Of a stretch of DNA of 64,000 nucleotides, positions 32,659-44,828 are shown in pieces. The position numbers and the translations under genes were made by a program. A model generated the notes under the pieces. That model saw only the letters and a list, made by a program, of their open reading frames with translations, was not told the DNA's origin and did no database searches. Source of the DNA: Sistotremastrum niveocremeum HHB9708 (taxonomy: Eukaryota; Basidiomycota; Agaricomycetes; Sistotremastrales; Sistotremastraceae); NCBI GenBank assembly GCA_001630475.1, contig KV419449.1, forward strand, positions 62,001 to 126,000. Direction: 5' to 3'. How positions within the stretch are numbered: the stretch's first letter is position 1; every line of letters starts with the position of its first letter.

Positions 32659-35600
32659 CTCGGATGCAAGGCGCTTATCCCTCAAAGCCTCAACATAGAC
32701 TTGCGCGTATCCACCCACGTTCAAGTTCCGAGTTGAATTTGCTCGGTTTCCGATGGTAGACGGACGGAAGGAAGAACGCTGGCGTGTTCATGCATAATGG
32801 CGAGCGACGCGTAAACCCAGGCGTGGAAGATGCCTTGCGGGAGTCAGGTGGAACGGGTGAGGTCAATCACGGCGAGGCATTGCGCGGCTCAGACTGAAGA
32901 TGGCATGGCGGCATGGGAGGATGTCCTCGCTGAGCAATCCGGCCACGTAAGCCTGCAAGCCATCTCGGTGATCAAGATCAATGATCCTGATTATGATTCC
33001 TGTCCCTGGATCAGACTCAAATCACGATCAGGATCTTAGTCAGGGACCGGATTCGAGACCCTGAGACCCTGACTCATTCGTCTAAGCGAGCCTCTACTCC
33101 GTTCGCTCTGCATCGACATGCCTCTCTTCGTGCTTCGTGATGGATAACAACTATCCATCATCTCAATGGCACTATCTGCTCTCCTTCCGCTCGCAGCGCA
33201 CCATTCCATCTTTCCCCAACCGAACATCTCACAGGAACTAAGTACATTGCGTTCTTTATTGTCGTCTCCGTTCTGGGAAAAATCGCCGACTGGCGAGAAG
33301 ATATAGCCATTCTCCCCGACTATCCTCTTCTCGTCTCGCTACCCGCCCCATCCCATTCCGGTTCCCGAAACGGCATTTCCCGCGCCCGCCGAGTCAATTT
33401 CGCGTCCCCAAGCATCCTTCGACGCTTTTTCTTCCGCTCAAAATACGCATTCTCATGCGGCGATATCCGACACATTCGTCTCGGCAACACCATCAATATA
33501 AAAAGGCTGTACCTTCCCAACGATTGCTTTCTAATCCACCGTCCAAGCGAAAGAAAAGAACTAACATGCACGAAACGAATTATCACCCCGCACTCGGCTC
33601 TGAGGACTTCCATCTCCTCCTCATGTCCACTACCTCCCACTTCTCTCCCAGTCATTCTCACTCCACTTAACGCGTTAACTTGCCTGCTATATCCAATTTC
33701 CGAGATGCATCTGCGAACGTGATCTATCAGTTGATTAAGTTGGTCCGCGCGTTGCAAGTGAGCCAGGTACGGACCTCCGAGTCCGTAATCTATCCGGGGT
33801 TGGAAAGATGTCAAGCTACCCTCCTTCTATTCTCACTTCTCTTCTTAATCTTTCCGAGACGGCACTCGTATCCCGTGAAGCATTTCATACGACGGAGTCA
33901 GATCATCTCGGTTAACTATCTGCACGAGCGCTAAATCGTCAATCATGCTGATCAAGAAATTTTCGTTTGGAATCACTCTAGCGGTATCGATTAATGGTAC
34001 GTGGAGATTAAGCAGACCGATTTCGCTTAGGCAAAGTCCACCACGCAGATGCTAGAATATTCTTTCGGTTACGGATAAAGATGAGAGATGAGATGATCGG
34101 TTAAGTGTAGGTTAAGCGTTCTTGCTAAGCGTATGTAAGCATTTCAAATCCCAATCAGGTCCTTATAAAGCTTTATTCAGCACATCAAGAAGAACCATTC
34201 TTATACCCACCTTAATATCTTAACTCGATCACATCCCTCGTTCTTTGTTCGGATCGTCCTTCGTTATCAGTGATCAAGAGTTGCTGGTTGAACTCGTCTC
34301 ATCGATGGTGCGATTGTGCGAATATTTTCCCGGCATCGATGCGTCGGTGGAATTTGTCTTTCTTGCTGTCTGTCTTTCTTCGATTATGCGCTTCCGATTA
34401 TCTGGATTATCCGGATTATCTCTAATCGTGATCCTCTACTCATCTTCTGTCAACAAATTCTCTATATTGCATTCATCAACGAAATTTATCCGTCTTCAGG
34501 CATTTCTCGCCTCGAGCTCATGTTGCAATATCTTCCTTGCGCCGAACATAAAATGTCACCTGAGTCCTCTCGATACGATAACCCAAGCTCGATTCTCGAA
34601 TCGAATCACACCTTCTTGATCTCCTTCTCGTTCTTCTGACCGTCCCCTCGCATCCGAGGTCTTCAACGTCTAGTTCTAGAACCTAGACTTCGATCCTTCT
34701 AAGTTCTAAGTTCTGACTACTGCACTTCTGTTCTGCCTTATCTCATCCCGCTCAAAATCCACCATCATCCAATGGCAGATTCCAGACCTTCGATTCGATT
34801 CGTCCGGCCAAGCTTACTCGAATTCTCGAACTCTTCTAAGAACTACGATGCCCACTTCGTTCTCGTGATTGGACTCTAACAATTTCACTGTCGATGGCAC
34901 GAGACTGCAATCCTATTATAGTCAAGGTCAACGATCAATCTCAACGATCGCGATAGCTCCTCAACTCGACTTCACCTCGGAGAATCCCACAATCCAGCAA
35001 GACGATGCTTAACATCGTCAAATCCACCATTCCAAGAGATGTCATGAGATGAAGACAAATAAAGCTCAAGTCGCCAGTGTCAGCGGCGAATCACGAGTCC
35101 AGCTTTCCCAGAGCCAGAGCGAGACACAGAGGGAGAGATAGACGCAGACGCAGACGCAGACGTATGTGGGGAAATTAGAACACGATTACGGATTACCCAC
35201 CTCCTTCCTTCCTGCTGTACTTCTTCGCTCTGGCGCTTCTAATCTAGAAAGTCGATAATCGCGTGCTCGTGCTAGCTTCGTGTCATCGCCGCATCGTGCA
35301 TGGTTCTATGCATGTGTTCGTTCCATTTTGGATAGATGAGAGTTAAGCCTGAGAGCTGGCTACGAGGTGCCAGATATCAGGCACGCATTTAGAGAAGAGG
35401 AGCGCTTATTATAGCACGGGTGAGAAAACGAAAAGTAAGCGTACAGTACGTTTAACTTGCGCGATTGATGGTTTTTAGTTATATTTGATGTAACGTAGAT
35501 ACGACACTGGTGCAGGCGAAGGTGTAGATGGTGGTACGAGTAATTTATCAGTCATATCGTTCTCTTTTTATCCGTCGGCATCTGCTCTGCATCTGCTATT

Positions 35601-38600
35601 GCCTCGCTAGCTCGGTAGAGGTCGGCTCGAGCTATCTATATGGACATGGACATGTCTATGTACAGGAGAGAATAGGATGACCATGGTCATGAAACGGTCA
35701 GTTGATCACACATCACGATGTCTCTGTCTTCGACTTCAAGTTCTCACCAAACCTACAATCCGCCAAGCTCAGATCAGGCTGAGCTCGCCAAGTCGAACCC
35801 GTCAACAATCCACTATAGTACATACCAAACCTCCGAGTGTCGAAATAAGTCATAAACGTCAATTTTGACGCTGGGTCATAAGATCCCAACGTGCCTAGGT
35901 CACTTGCAAACCTTCAGAGGGTAGAGATCTTGGGAAGGAAGGTCGCTGCTGTCAGGAACATCAGTCGGTGTGAAATTCGGACTGATTTCGATGTGTCACG
36001 CTCTGCCTCTCTACTTATAATAGCTAGCGCTTGTGAAAGCTTACTTGAAGGAGAATCACAGATCCCGAAATCCCGGAAATCAAGGGATCACGGCTATCGC
36101 AATCCTAATCTCAGAATCATACTCAAGCTCATACTCACCGTGATCATGATTCTCCGAGCTCGGGATTGGGATTGTGGGGCCAGGTTCCTGGGTCTGAGAT
36201 GCCGAATGGCTCACCGCAGCCTGCAGCCAGCCTGCTTCTTCGTCCGAACGCCTGGGGCCATGGGTATGGTGATCTAAGCGCTGTTGATATTGTGGCATTG
36301 CTGTACTAGTACTGCCGCGCAATCCTTCGTTGGTTGGGTTGGGGCACCGTGCCGTACATGTACTACGGTCAGACGTTTATCAACATACATGTATTTATTC
36401 GCTCGAATTCTACTCAGAACCTATCGACAGAATGTCAGAACTGGAATGTCGATTTATCTCTCTCGAATCATATAATAGACTCTGTAACGACTCTGTGAGG
36501 GAACTGGGTAGTAACTACACCCCCACAGTAGATACTTTAACATGTCGGATTCTCGATCAATTGACATTGATCAAGCCATCCCAACGAAACGACGAATTAT
36601 CTACTTCAAGTTTGGACTCCTATTCGATATCCGAGTCGAACAGTCTTCATCGTGCCAGTGTTGGCGCACTCAAGTATTAATATTGACAATCGCTTTTCCG
36701 AGGCCCAGAATCCGGTACTATCTCGTGGATTCGAAATTCTCGAGAGAATAAATTGAACAATGTCCAAGTTCACAAGCCCCCAGGAAAGCGATGGTCAAGT
36801 CACCGTTCTGCTTCTTACATTACAGTAATCAGGCCTATCGGTCCAGTAACACAATTTTAGATGTCGATACAGACATACGAACGAATTCCCCAATATTCCG
36901 GATAGTGACACGACTGCGCGCTAGCACTAGTACTGGCACTTGACTGGCACTCAATCACACGAATGCACCGATACCCCAACCCGGCAGTAACCATACTGCT
37001 ATAGCTACGACGTTAACATGTTAACATGTCTATGCATACGTATACGGCAGAGAGGCTGCGGACCGCGGCTGCGCTTTTAGCCCTTTAGCAGATTTGGAGA
37101 CATATTTCATCGGGCTCGGAGTCGGCGAGAGGATGATGGATCGCGGCCGAGTGAGGTGCGTGTCCTCGTCCTGCGCAGGTGAAGGATAAAGGATGTTCAC
37201 TATCGTCATCTGAAAAAGTAGACGACGACGCATCGACATCGTCGAGGGAGCAATCGAGCGATGGATAATCCCAGTACTCATGTCCGAAAAATAGCTTTTG
37301 GCTGGTCAGGGGCTGAAGGCGCTAATGGTGTGATCAACCTTTCTCAGGTCATGTAGAGTATCTCTTCAGAGTTCGATCATGCAATATCAGTCGGATCAGA
37401 TATCTCGTGCTTGGACAGTGACGATCAGTGATGTGCGATGCATCGGTCAGGCGTGTGTCAGAGACTATCAGACATGATTACGACGGCTTGAGGTCCTGAA
37501 CCCCGAGATCAGGAACGGCCAGAGGCTTCGGAAGGCGTGATCAGGTGTATATCAGAAGCTATCAGTTTTTTGAGTGTAACTGATCATTCTGAATCCAACT
37601 CATCAGTCGGGGGTGGCGCTGGTCAGAGGCTAAGCACAAATTATCATGTCACGACCGTTGCATGACACAAATGATTCGCCTGTGGTCAGTGACCTCGCAC
37701 AAATATAATAACCAAATAATAACAAGTACAGTACGTTGAGACTTCGATTAGCCAGTAAGAACAACCGACCTGAAAGCGCGTGAGGCCACAGGTGTGTGCC
37801 GAGCTGTATGACTCAGATTATATTTGGGTCGTCTATGCATTACGAGCTCTAGTCAGTCAAAGACACATATACATAGTACAAGAGAGAATCGGGGTTTTGC
37901 GTATATTGGTGAGGACTTGAGAAGTCTTTGACGTCGAAATCCACGACATTGTCTATAGTGCGAGCCAAAGATTTAGAGAACAGACAGAAATTAACAGAAT
38001 GGCTTGAGTTGTAGCTCTCAAAACTCGAAATTCCGCTGAGCATTCTGAGAAAATGATGAAGTTATCTCGATATACACGAAGAGATAAATTGACAGCTTTA
38101 AGGTCGTTCGGGTAGGCTGTAATGAATTGAGAAGAGTAGAGCACTGCTTTGGATGATGTACGGGCCGAACATCGAACTAATCGGCGCAAGCTCTGTGAGT
38201 CGCGACTCGGAAACGGTGGACTTTGGAAGAAGCAGCAAAGCTCTGCCGAGTCCCGATGCCGAGTTCACGACTTTGCTCGACCCTCTGCTGTCGACTTCAT
38301 CGCACTGGGAATGGGATTCCATTGACGGACTCGGATACCTTGCAACTCATTCACGCGACAAGCTATGGACTAGCTAATCTGCCTTCGATAAAAATGGCTT
38401 AAAGCGGATGCTTATCTCCTCAGCTCACCAACACTTTTCTCGCGCAAGATCTGAAACTACCTTCAGATCATCCGCGCCTGGCAACAGTCAATTGAAGAAA
38501 GGATCTGCAGTAGCAGAGGAAAATGCGCGTTGTGAGTCGCTGAATGGCCGTAGCAGCTGGTCTCTTCGTCCGATCCAGGTAAGCTCTTTTACTGTTCGTA

Positions 38601-39540
38601 TATCTAGCCGTGGGGCTGACTATCTTCAACAGTACCGTCATTAATCTTTGACCTGGTCTTCTGTCGCTTTCCCATGTGATGCCAGAAGCGTCTCGACCCT
38701 GTCAACAAATCGACCAGAGGATCAAGGAAGCTGCTGCTAGATTCGCAAAGGTCGACAACAGCATCTTACTGTCGGCGGGAATCTTTTTCTCCCCGTCCAA
38801 GGCTGAAATTGGGATCATGGGAGAGTCTAGAAGTACGTTTTATGAGTGATGCCTTTGCAATGTTTGGGCTGAGGTGAGCAGGATTTACAAAAGCGTGCGT
38901 TAATCCATCTGCTAACAGTATCTTCTCACTCAAGCTGCCGTCCATACCAACGCCGTGCCCCTTTGCAGTGGAACGGAGGCTGAGGATCTTACGAGTAACA
39001 GAAATTGGAAGGTGCTGAGGGTACGGTGAGCTGCCATATACGTTCTCAACCATCCCAGGTCGCTGATCGAGAGTGACTTGGTTAGAAAATGTCACACAAA
39101 AACCCACCGTCATCACTGTTGGCGCAGATATCAACGCAGCAACCTCGTCTATCTCATAAATTTCAAAATCCTGCCTCGTCATCGCACCTCCGATCTCCCG
39201 CAAGACTCCTTCCTCCGTTGCAAAGGTCGCCGATCCGCAGCAAAAGTCCTTCGCGGACTTTCCTTGATGCGAACAGTATTCCAGGACCACACCTTTTTGC
39301 TTGTGTTCATGGGAGGCTGCCCTAGGGTAAGCAGAGTCGGGTTGGGGTTCAAGGTCATGATTCTTCCGATTCTGCCTAATTTTTTTGTTTTTAGAAAATG
39401 AGAATGATTATGTGATATCACTCTCAGCTCTTGTTACTTTGTGCACCAGAATGTGGGTATGAATCTGACTTTTTGCAGCTTTGTGCATTGCATCAAGGCC
39501 CAAACTGTATTCAAGCTCTCAAGTTGACAAAACTCAAAGT

Positions 39541-39611
39541 TGTCTTGTAGTCTAGTTGGTATATCATGCGCGCGAGACGTCCGGTACAGAGTTCGACTCC
39601 CTGTCTAGGTA
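39541..39611 (+). repeat. tRNA-like sequence with box A and box B (decayed tRNA or SINE head)
   Basis: TAGTCTAGTTGG (39548-39559) resembles box A, and GAGTTCGACTCC (39589-39600) resembles box B at tRNA-like spacing. The T-stem is nearly complete (CAGAG/CCCTG, one mismatch), but the seven bases flanking on each side do not pair as an acceptor stem. It is therefore not a working tRNA. A tRNA-derived SINE head or decayed gene fits best. Confidence 0.4.
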
Positions 39612-40475
39612 TTCTAGACTTGAATAAATAATTTGAGATGAGCTAGCTAGATATCCGAATGAACATAGTTTCTTGAGCTTTGTAGTTGTAAACCATTAGT
39701 CGTTAAAGTACTCAAATACATCTCGTCACTTCAATGCTCATTAGTGATCACTAGACTACGCATTATCACTGTAGAGTAATGTCCTTTGTGTGAGGAGTAG
39801 CAGAATACGCCAACGGGTAGCAAAGTGAATAAGCAGGCGAGTCGCGTGAGGTGGGCGCGAATATTAGCTTTTTGCATATTTGAGCCAAACTCCTGTTCAG
39901 ATCCTGATCTTGCTGATCGAATACAAGAGGATCCATGATATGAATAGACCAGAGCTTTGAGTCTGTCTGGCGAAGTGCTTCAGCCTCGACGCTGTATCTG
40001 ATTTTGCCTGATCAAATTTTGCCGAGCGTCTGAACTTGGCTGATCGTTCATTATCGGTTCCCGCGCCAAAGCTGATAGGACCCATCATGATCACCGAGGA
40101 GTCTGAACTTCTCGATTAGAGTTCTCTTATGTTATCAGGTATTATCAGATGTATTTTGTCTGATGGACTGATCAGCCCTTATAGTCGGTGATATGGCAAA
40201 AGCAAATTTTCGGACACACCCAACGCAGAATCGATGATCCCGGCTCTCGGAACGACTCTTTCTCCTCTCAAAAGAAGGCGGAAGGACATCGGAGATACTC
40301 TCGCTGAGAGAGGATTACAAAGACCGGCGCCGGACGGGAGATCCCAACATGCGGGGAACAACGTATTTGAAATGATATCTGAAAAGAGATTCCACGCTTA
40401 CGATGACTCGGACTCGGCTTTACTTGTACGCATCCCATCGCACGCAAGCACCAGCACACGCACCATATGCGTCCT

Positions 40476-40482
40476 TATATAA
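40476..40482 (+). promoter_or_regulatory. TATA box
   Basis: TATATAA lies 71 bp before the ATG of the following gene, in a typical fungal core-promoter position. Confidence 0.55.
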
Positions 40483-40552
40483 CCAGTACTCCTCCGCAGA
40501 CCCTTCCCTTCGTCTATCGCCCTTTCCATCGTCCTCATAGTACTCGGTGAAG

Positions 40553-41884
40553 ATGCCCTCGCGCATTCGCAGTCTTGAACGCCATCGTGCGGATTTACCG
40601 CACCTCCTCCATCCATCGTATCTCCAGTCATCCACTTCATCGTCTGGATCACCCTCCTCATCTGCCTTTTCACAATCTGGCAAACAACAATCGAAAGATG
40701 CTCAACTACCTTCCCCTGCGAAAGTCTACGTCGACTCATTCGGAACGATGCATGATCCTGATTATCAGCTCTTTCCCCGGGACGAATGGAGGAGTCTCGA
40801 AGAGAGTCGGCGAGGGGAGAAGCGGTTCAGAAATGCGTACGGGTATAGTGGAAGGGACAGTGTATTTGGAGGACCGACGATGAGGGATAGGGATGGATAT
40901 GAGCTCGATGAAGATGATTCGGAATACGACGATGAAGCCCACGACGAATTTTGGATCTCGTCGCCCTCATCATCCTTCTCCGCTCCTCCACCCCATCACT
41001 CCCATTCGCAATTCCAACGAACACGTCGTCTCACAAGTTCCTCATACACCTCTTCCGGATCCTCATACTCATATTCCACGCCTCCCACCCAATCGCAATA
41101 TTATTCACCTACGTCCTCGCTCGTGCGTACATCGACAGCAGCGACGACGACGACGCCTATTTCGCCTACGGCGGAATATTATTATCCGCGCGATGAAGAG
41201 ATTATCTCTGCACTCGCTACACCCTCCACCACCCACCCACCACCACGTCGGCGGAACGTCCTCTACAAACATCTCCCTCGGCGCTCATCCACTTCTGCCT
41301 CCGCATCTGCCTCAGCCACCTCCGAATACCCTTCAACGAAAGGAAGGAGAAGGAGAAGACTTTCGAGACAGAAACAGCGGTGGTACGAAGATGACGCGTC
41401 CCCATTTACCCAATCGTCCACTTCAACGCCATACGAAGAGAACGAAGGCGAATTCGAACAAGGCGACGAGGAAGGATCAGTATATTCAGCAGATGACGAA
41501 CACGACCTCTCTGCTACCCGTCGCGCATCTCTCGATTCATATCACTCTACACCTTCCCACCAGTCGCATTCCCACTCCCACCCGCATTCACACGAATATT
41601 CAATCTTCTCAAAACGCGTCCCCCCATCTATCAATACATCCCTCCCCACCTCGTCCCTAGGAAGAGATTACATCTCCGCTCCTCGTTCGGCGATTCCAGC
41701 ATCGCAGATGGAGATGGACTTCGCTCTCGCAGATGACGACGACGAGGAAGGCGCAGGAGGAGAACCAGTAGAAGGGAGTCATCGATATTCGATGAAGAGG
41801 AAGTGGACTGCTCTGCAGCTTAGAGTTGGGTTTGCGCTTTTTAGGACGAGGAGGAGGTTGAGTCGACGATTGTCTTTGACTTAG
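40553..41884 (+). CDS. Hypothetical disordered Ser/Asp/Glu-rich protein
   Basis: A single exon of 443 residues from the ATG at 40553 (MPSRIRSLERHRADL); an in-frame GTG two codons earlier is not used. The TATA box and short leader support this start. The sequence is almost wholly low complexity: Ser-rich N-terminus, acidic DEDDSEYDDEAHDEFW near 125, long Ser/Tyr/Pro-rich middle, His/Ser run SHQSHSHSHPHSHEYS near 345, acidic ADDDDEEGAGGEP, and a basic tail (RTRRRLSRRLSLT). One segment, PRDEWRSLEESRRGEKRFRN near 77-96, is less degenerate. No family is recognised. The composition and basic tail recall the protein at 475-1341. The size and uninterrupted frame make a real gene likely. Confidence 0.7.
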   Translation: MPSRIRSLERHRADLPHLLHPSYLQSSTSSSGSPSSSAFSQSGKQQSKDAQLPSPAKVYVDSFGTMHDPDYQLFPRDEWRSLEESRRGEKRFRNAYGYSGRDSVFGGPTMRDRDGYELDEDDSEYDDEAHDEFWISSPSSSFSAPPPHHSHSQFQRTRRLTSSSYTSSGSSYSYSTPPTQSQYYSPTSSLVRTSTAATTTTPISPTAEYYYPRDEEIISALATPSTTHPPPRRRNVLYKHLPRRSSTSASASASATSEYPSTKGRRRRRLSRQKQRWYEDDASPFTQSSTSTPYEENEGEFEQGDEEGSVYSADDEHDLSATRRASLDSYHSTPSHQSHSHSHPHSHEYSIFSKRVPPSINTSLPTSSLGRDYISAPRSAIPASQMEMDFALADDDDEEGAGGEPVEGSHRYSMKRKWTALQLRVGFALFRTRRRLSRRLSLT

Positions 41885-43148
41885 ACCCTTGCTCGGTTTT
41901 TGATGATTTTGGTTTCTTGGTTTTTATTCATGCATTGCTCTCTTCGCTTTCATTCATGCTCATGCATCTTTTTATTCGCCATTCGCACGACTTCATCCTT
42001 CATCCTTCACGCACCGCACCGCATTTGCACTTTGTATTCCACTTCACTGCACGCTCCCATTTTGTCTTCACGTCGTCCTTTGCACGTTCTCATTCACGAC
42101 CCATACGCATACGCATGCCTCATCGTCCATAGCATAGCAATACGCAACATGTTTATCAACCTCATCATCATGTACTCCTTACCCATCCCTCCTCGTATCC
42201 AATAAAACCATAAAACCCAAGTATAATCATCGGATACCGGAAATGAGCACAAGGCGAAGGACGATAACGGGACGATCCTTATCCCGCGTTCCTGAATTCA
42301 TCCGAGTCGATGATCTCCACAACGCGTCATCCATCTCCTCCCTCGCTTTGATATTCCTCCCGGATGCGCATGCGCTCCTCCTCTTCGGCTTGCTATTTAT
42401 GAGTTGTGGATGACGGGGAGGACTTGCTTTCGATCGAGATCCACAGCTGGGAGTATATACTTCGGAGAATAATTTGAGAGATAAGAATATATATAGCATA
42501 GCAGGCCGATTCAGAGGGGACTTGGGGTGAGGATGAAATGAGTATCCTACTGCTCCTCCACTGCTCGTACTAGCAAGTGATATCATTGCGAGTGGTCTCG
42601 TGCTCGTATCACTAGTGGTCTGGTTCGGATAAATCGACCCTGTTGCGGACTACCTCAGGTATCACATTCACTGGAATGATAACGCAATAGGATTAGAATA
42701 CATACGTAACGAACACTAGTAACTGAAGATCCGGTCCATCAATAGCACACGTACGGAGGCCTTAGAGGTTATCTCAAGGGTGTGCTGCCTCGCGGATTTC
42801 TATCACAAGTCATAACTCGTCTTTTTCTAAGCTCCGGGATATGTACTAGTTCATTAATTTTATCGACTACGTCAAGTATGACAGCGCCACTGCTTTCCTG
42901 AGTCTTATAAATTTACATCGAGCATCTTCATCTTCCAGTCGTCAGAGGCCTTGCGAAAGACAATTCAACAATAGTAGCCATTAATATTGCCAGTGTCAGG
43001 AACAACATCAGTCTCAGTCTCGTCAACCACCAACGGCTAAGTTAAGACTTTCCTGAATTCATTTTTCGAGCGCATTCTCGAGACCGACTAACTGAGACTC
43101 AGAGTCCAAGACAACACCCAAGCGCTAGCACCGCTTCATAGACGAGTC
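41885..43148. other. Intergenic, no gene recognised
   Basis: The first ~300 bases are T/C-rich and probably the 3' UTR of the preceding gene. The rest holds no convincing coding region, repeat or RNA gene. Confidence 0.45.
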
Positions 43149-44385
43149 TAAGCTTGCCCACGGGTTGAGCGTCACCCGGGTACCCGGTGCAGGTACCCGC
43201 CAAGACCAGGTACCTGCTGTACTGGGTACCTGCCACCAACAAACCCGGCGGATACAGGTTTGGATTCTTGTAACGACGGGTTACCCGCCGACCCGCGATA
43301 ATTAATATATATATTATTTTCCAAGAAATCAATAATCTCGATCTGAAAATATGAAGTGTCATCACCATTACGAGGTAGTTTGGTCGTAAGCGATATGACT
43401 CCTCAGTCGTGTCGTGGGCGTCTATTGAGCACAGCTGCTCTAGCACCACCTCGCCGTCGTCGATCAACTTGTTATTCGACAGTCTCTCTTGTTTCTACTA
43501 CAAGCCACGTCCCAAATCCTATCTCCTCGACTTCTCTAATCATGATTATCAACGGAACTCTCTCCATCGTCCCAAAATCTTCTGTCTCGCCCACTCTCGC
43601 GTCGCTTTCATCAGCGCTTCAAGTTGAACATTGGCCATCGAGCCTGTCCTTCGTGTCTCTGGTGTCAGGATCAGGAGTCCAGAGCTGTTTAGTGGGATCG
43701 GATGCTCGTCGACGTCGGCAGGGGCATGGTATATTGTGGTGCGTTCTAAGTTGTCATTTTGTTTCTCCTATTGACTTGATCTTTACTACCCTCGATCTAG
43801 CGCATCCTCCCAAACCCTCTAATCCGTCTCGTATTTCTTCCTCGCTCCTCGTCTGACGCGTCCCAATCCCTTCAACATCTCCCTTGTCTCATTCGTCAGC
43901 GCCTCGCCGATCACACCTCTAGTCATGACCTTCGCCACAGTATGACCTTCAGTCTTGATGCAAGCTCCATCTTCACATGCCTCGACTGTATCTCGTTCCA
44001 TTGGCTCTTCTACCCCATAGGACTTGGACTTGCGCATGATGCAGTTTAAGGATGTGATTGCTGGTGCATGTCGATAGAAGATGGTACGTTGAAACCATCT
44101 CTATGTCCGTTTATCTACTTATTCGAGTCTATCTCTCTTGTGTGGTAGCCTCCATATCTTATCAAACGTTCTCTTCGATGTTCTCCGTCAATCGGCCCAC
44201 TCACTATCCGGACTATGTACGCGCTCCTCCGACCCTCCTGCCGAATCGCCGGGTTGACGGGTACCCGCGGGTAGAACCTGCGGGTTGCAGGTACCTGGGA
44301 GGCAGAAACCCGCCGGATGCGGGTTCGAGTTCTGAAATTCAAGGCAGGTACCCGTACCCGCGGGTATAACCCGTGGGCAACCTTA
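43149..44385. mobile_element. 1.2-kb non-autonomous hAT-type element (family 2 relative)
   Basis: Flanked by the 8-bp repeat GACGAGTC (43141-43148 and 44386-44393). The ends are inverted (TAAGCTTGCCCACGGGTT and the complement of TAAGGTTGCCCACGGGTT). About 170 bp at each end are rich in GGTACCCGC, GGTACCTGC and GCGGGT, the vocabulary of the 300-bp MITE at 25868. Between the ends lies about 900 bp of unrelated DNA with no transposase. One minus-strand frame there (44037-43819, MRKSKSYGVEEPMERD...) starts with ATG but matches no family; it may be captured host DNA. Confidence 0.85.
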
Positions 44386-44420
44386 GACGAGTCATAGACG
44401 CCGACTAGACGGAGTGCACG

Positions 44421-44828
44421 ATGCTGACTCATTCCCCGGCCAAAGCATGTCATATCAGATATCCCATTTCGAGCATCCATTCTCACCACCCCGACTCGGC
44501 CCTTGACGCCGACCCCACTGGCCATCTCTCCGTTCAGCCCAGGATCAAGATCCAATATCCAAGCTTCAGATCGTCTATTCGGCCCGCGGATGTGCTAGAT
44601 GGGCTCGTTCGGCGTTCAAGCCTGAGCAGCTTCCAGTTCAGGTATCGTAGTTGCCATACCGTAAGCGCTCGAACTGGGCGTTTCATGTTTCTTCCAGAAT
44701 CGAGAAGACGAAGAAGAAGCATTAATATTGACAGGATCAGGGTCATGAAGAAAGCCGTGCGGGAGCGCTTGATCCGCATGAAGGCGTGGTGGGTTTCGTT
44801 AGATGGATTTCGTAAGGAGCTTCGTTGA
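44421..44828 (+). CDS. Hypothetical protein (135 aa), start close to a hAT-type insertion
   Basis: ATG-started frame beginning MLTHSPAKACHIRYPISS and ending in a basic segment (ESRRRRRSINIDRIR, then RLIRMKAWWVSLDGFRKELR). No known family. The element at 43149-44385 has inserted only about 28 bp before the ATG, so the promoter of this gene, if it is real, has been displaced. Confidence 0.35.
   Translation: MLTHSPAKACHIRYPISSIHSHHPDSALDADPTGHLSVQPRIKIQYPSFRSSIRPADVLDGLVRRSSLSSFQFRYRSCHTVSARTGRFMFLPESRRRRRSINIDRIRVMKKAVRERLIRMKAWWVSLDGFRKELR

Larger units (their letters stand above)
32660..40552. other. Long stretch without supported genes
   Basis: About 7.9 kb in which I find no gene with an ATG, family resemblance and coherent splicing. 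It contains a small (GACGCA)n tract near 35141, degenerate TCAG/CTATCAG direct repeats near 37470-37590, and a tRNA-like stretch at 39541-39611. There are unconvincing open frames near 33320-33814 and 38690-39290. It may hold old transposon remnants. Confidence 0.4.

Noticed and set aside
33320-33814. Minus-strand open frame of 164 codons
   Set aside because: It begins with TTG rather than ATG, matches no family and has no promoter or splice support.
38766-39290. Minus-strand open frame of 174 codons
   Set aside because: No ATG start, no recognisable family, and the opposite strand has a competing frame (MPEASRPCQQIDQ...). Neither could be extended by splicing.
39541-39611. Functional tRNA gene
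   Set aside because: Box A and box B are present, but the acceptor stem does not pair and the T-stem has a mismatch.
42227-42586. Minus-strand open frame of 119 codons
   Set aside because: No ATG-supported start with good context, no family resemblance, and it lies in probable 3' flank of the preceding gene.
43356-43856. Plus-strand frame inside the 1.2-kb hAT-type element as a transposase
   Set aside because: It starts with GTG, is low in complexity and has none of the hAT blocks.
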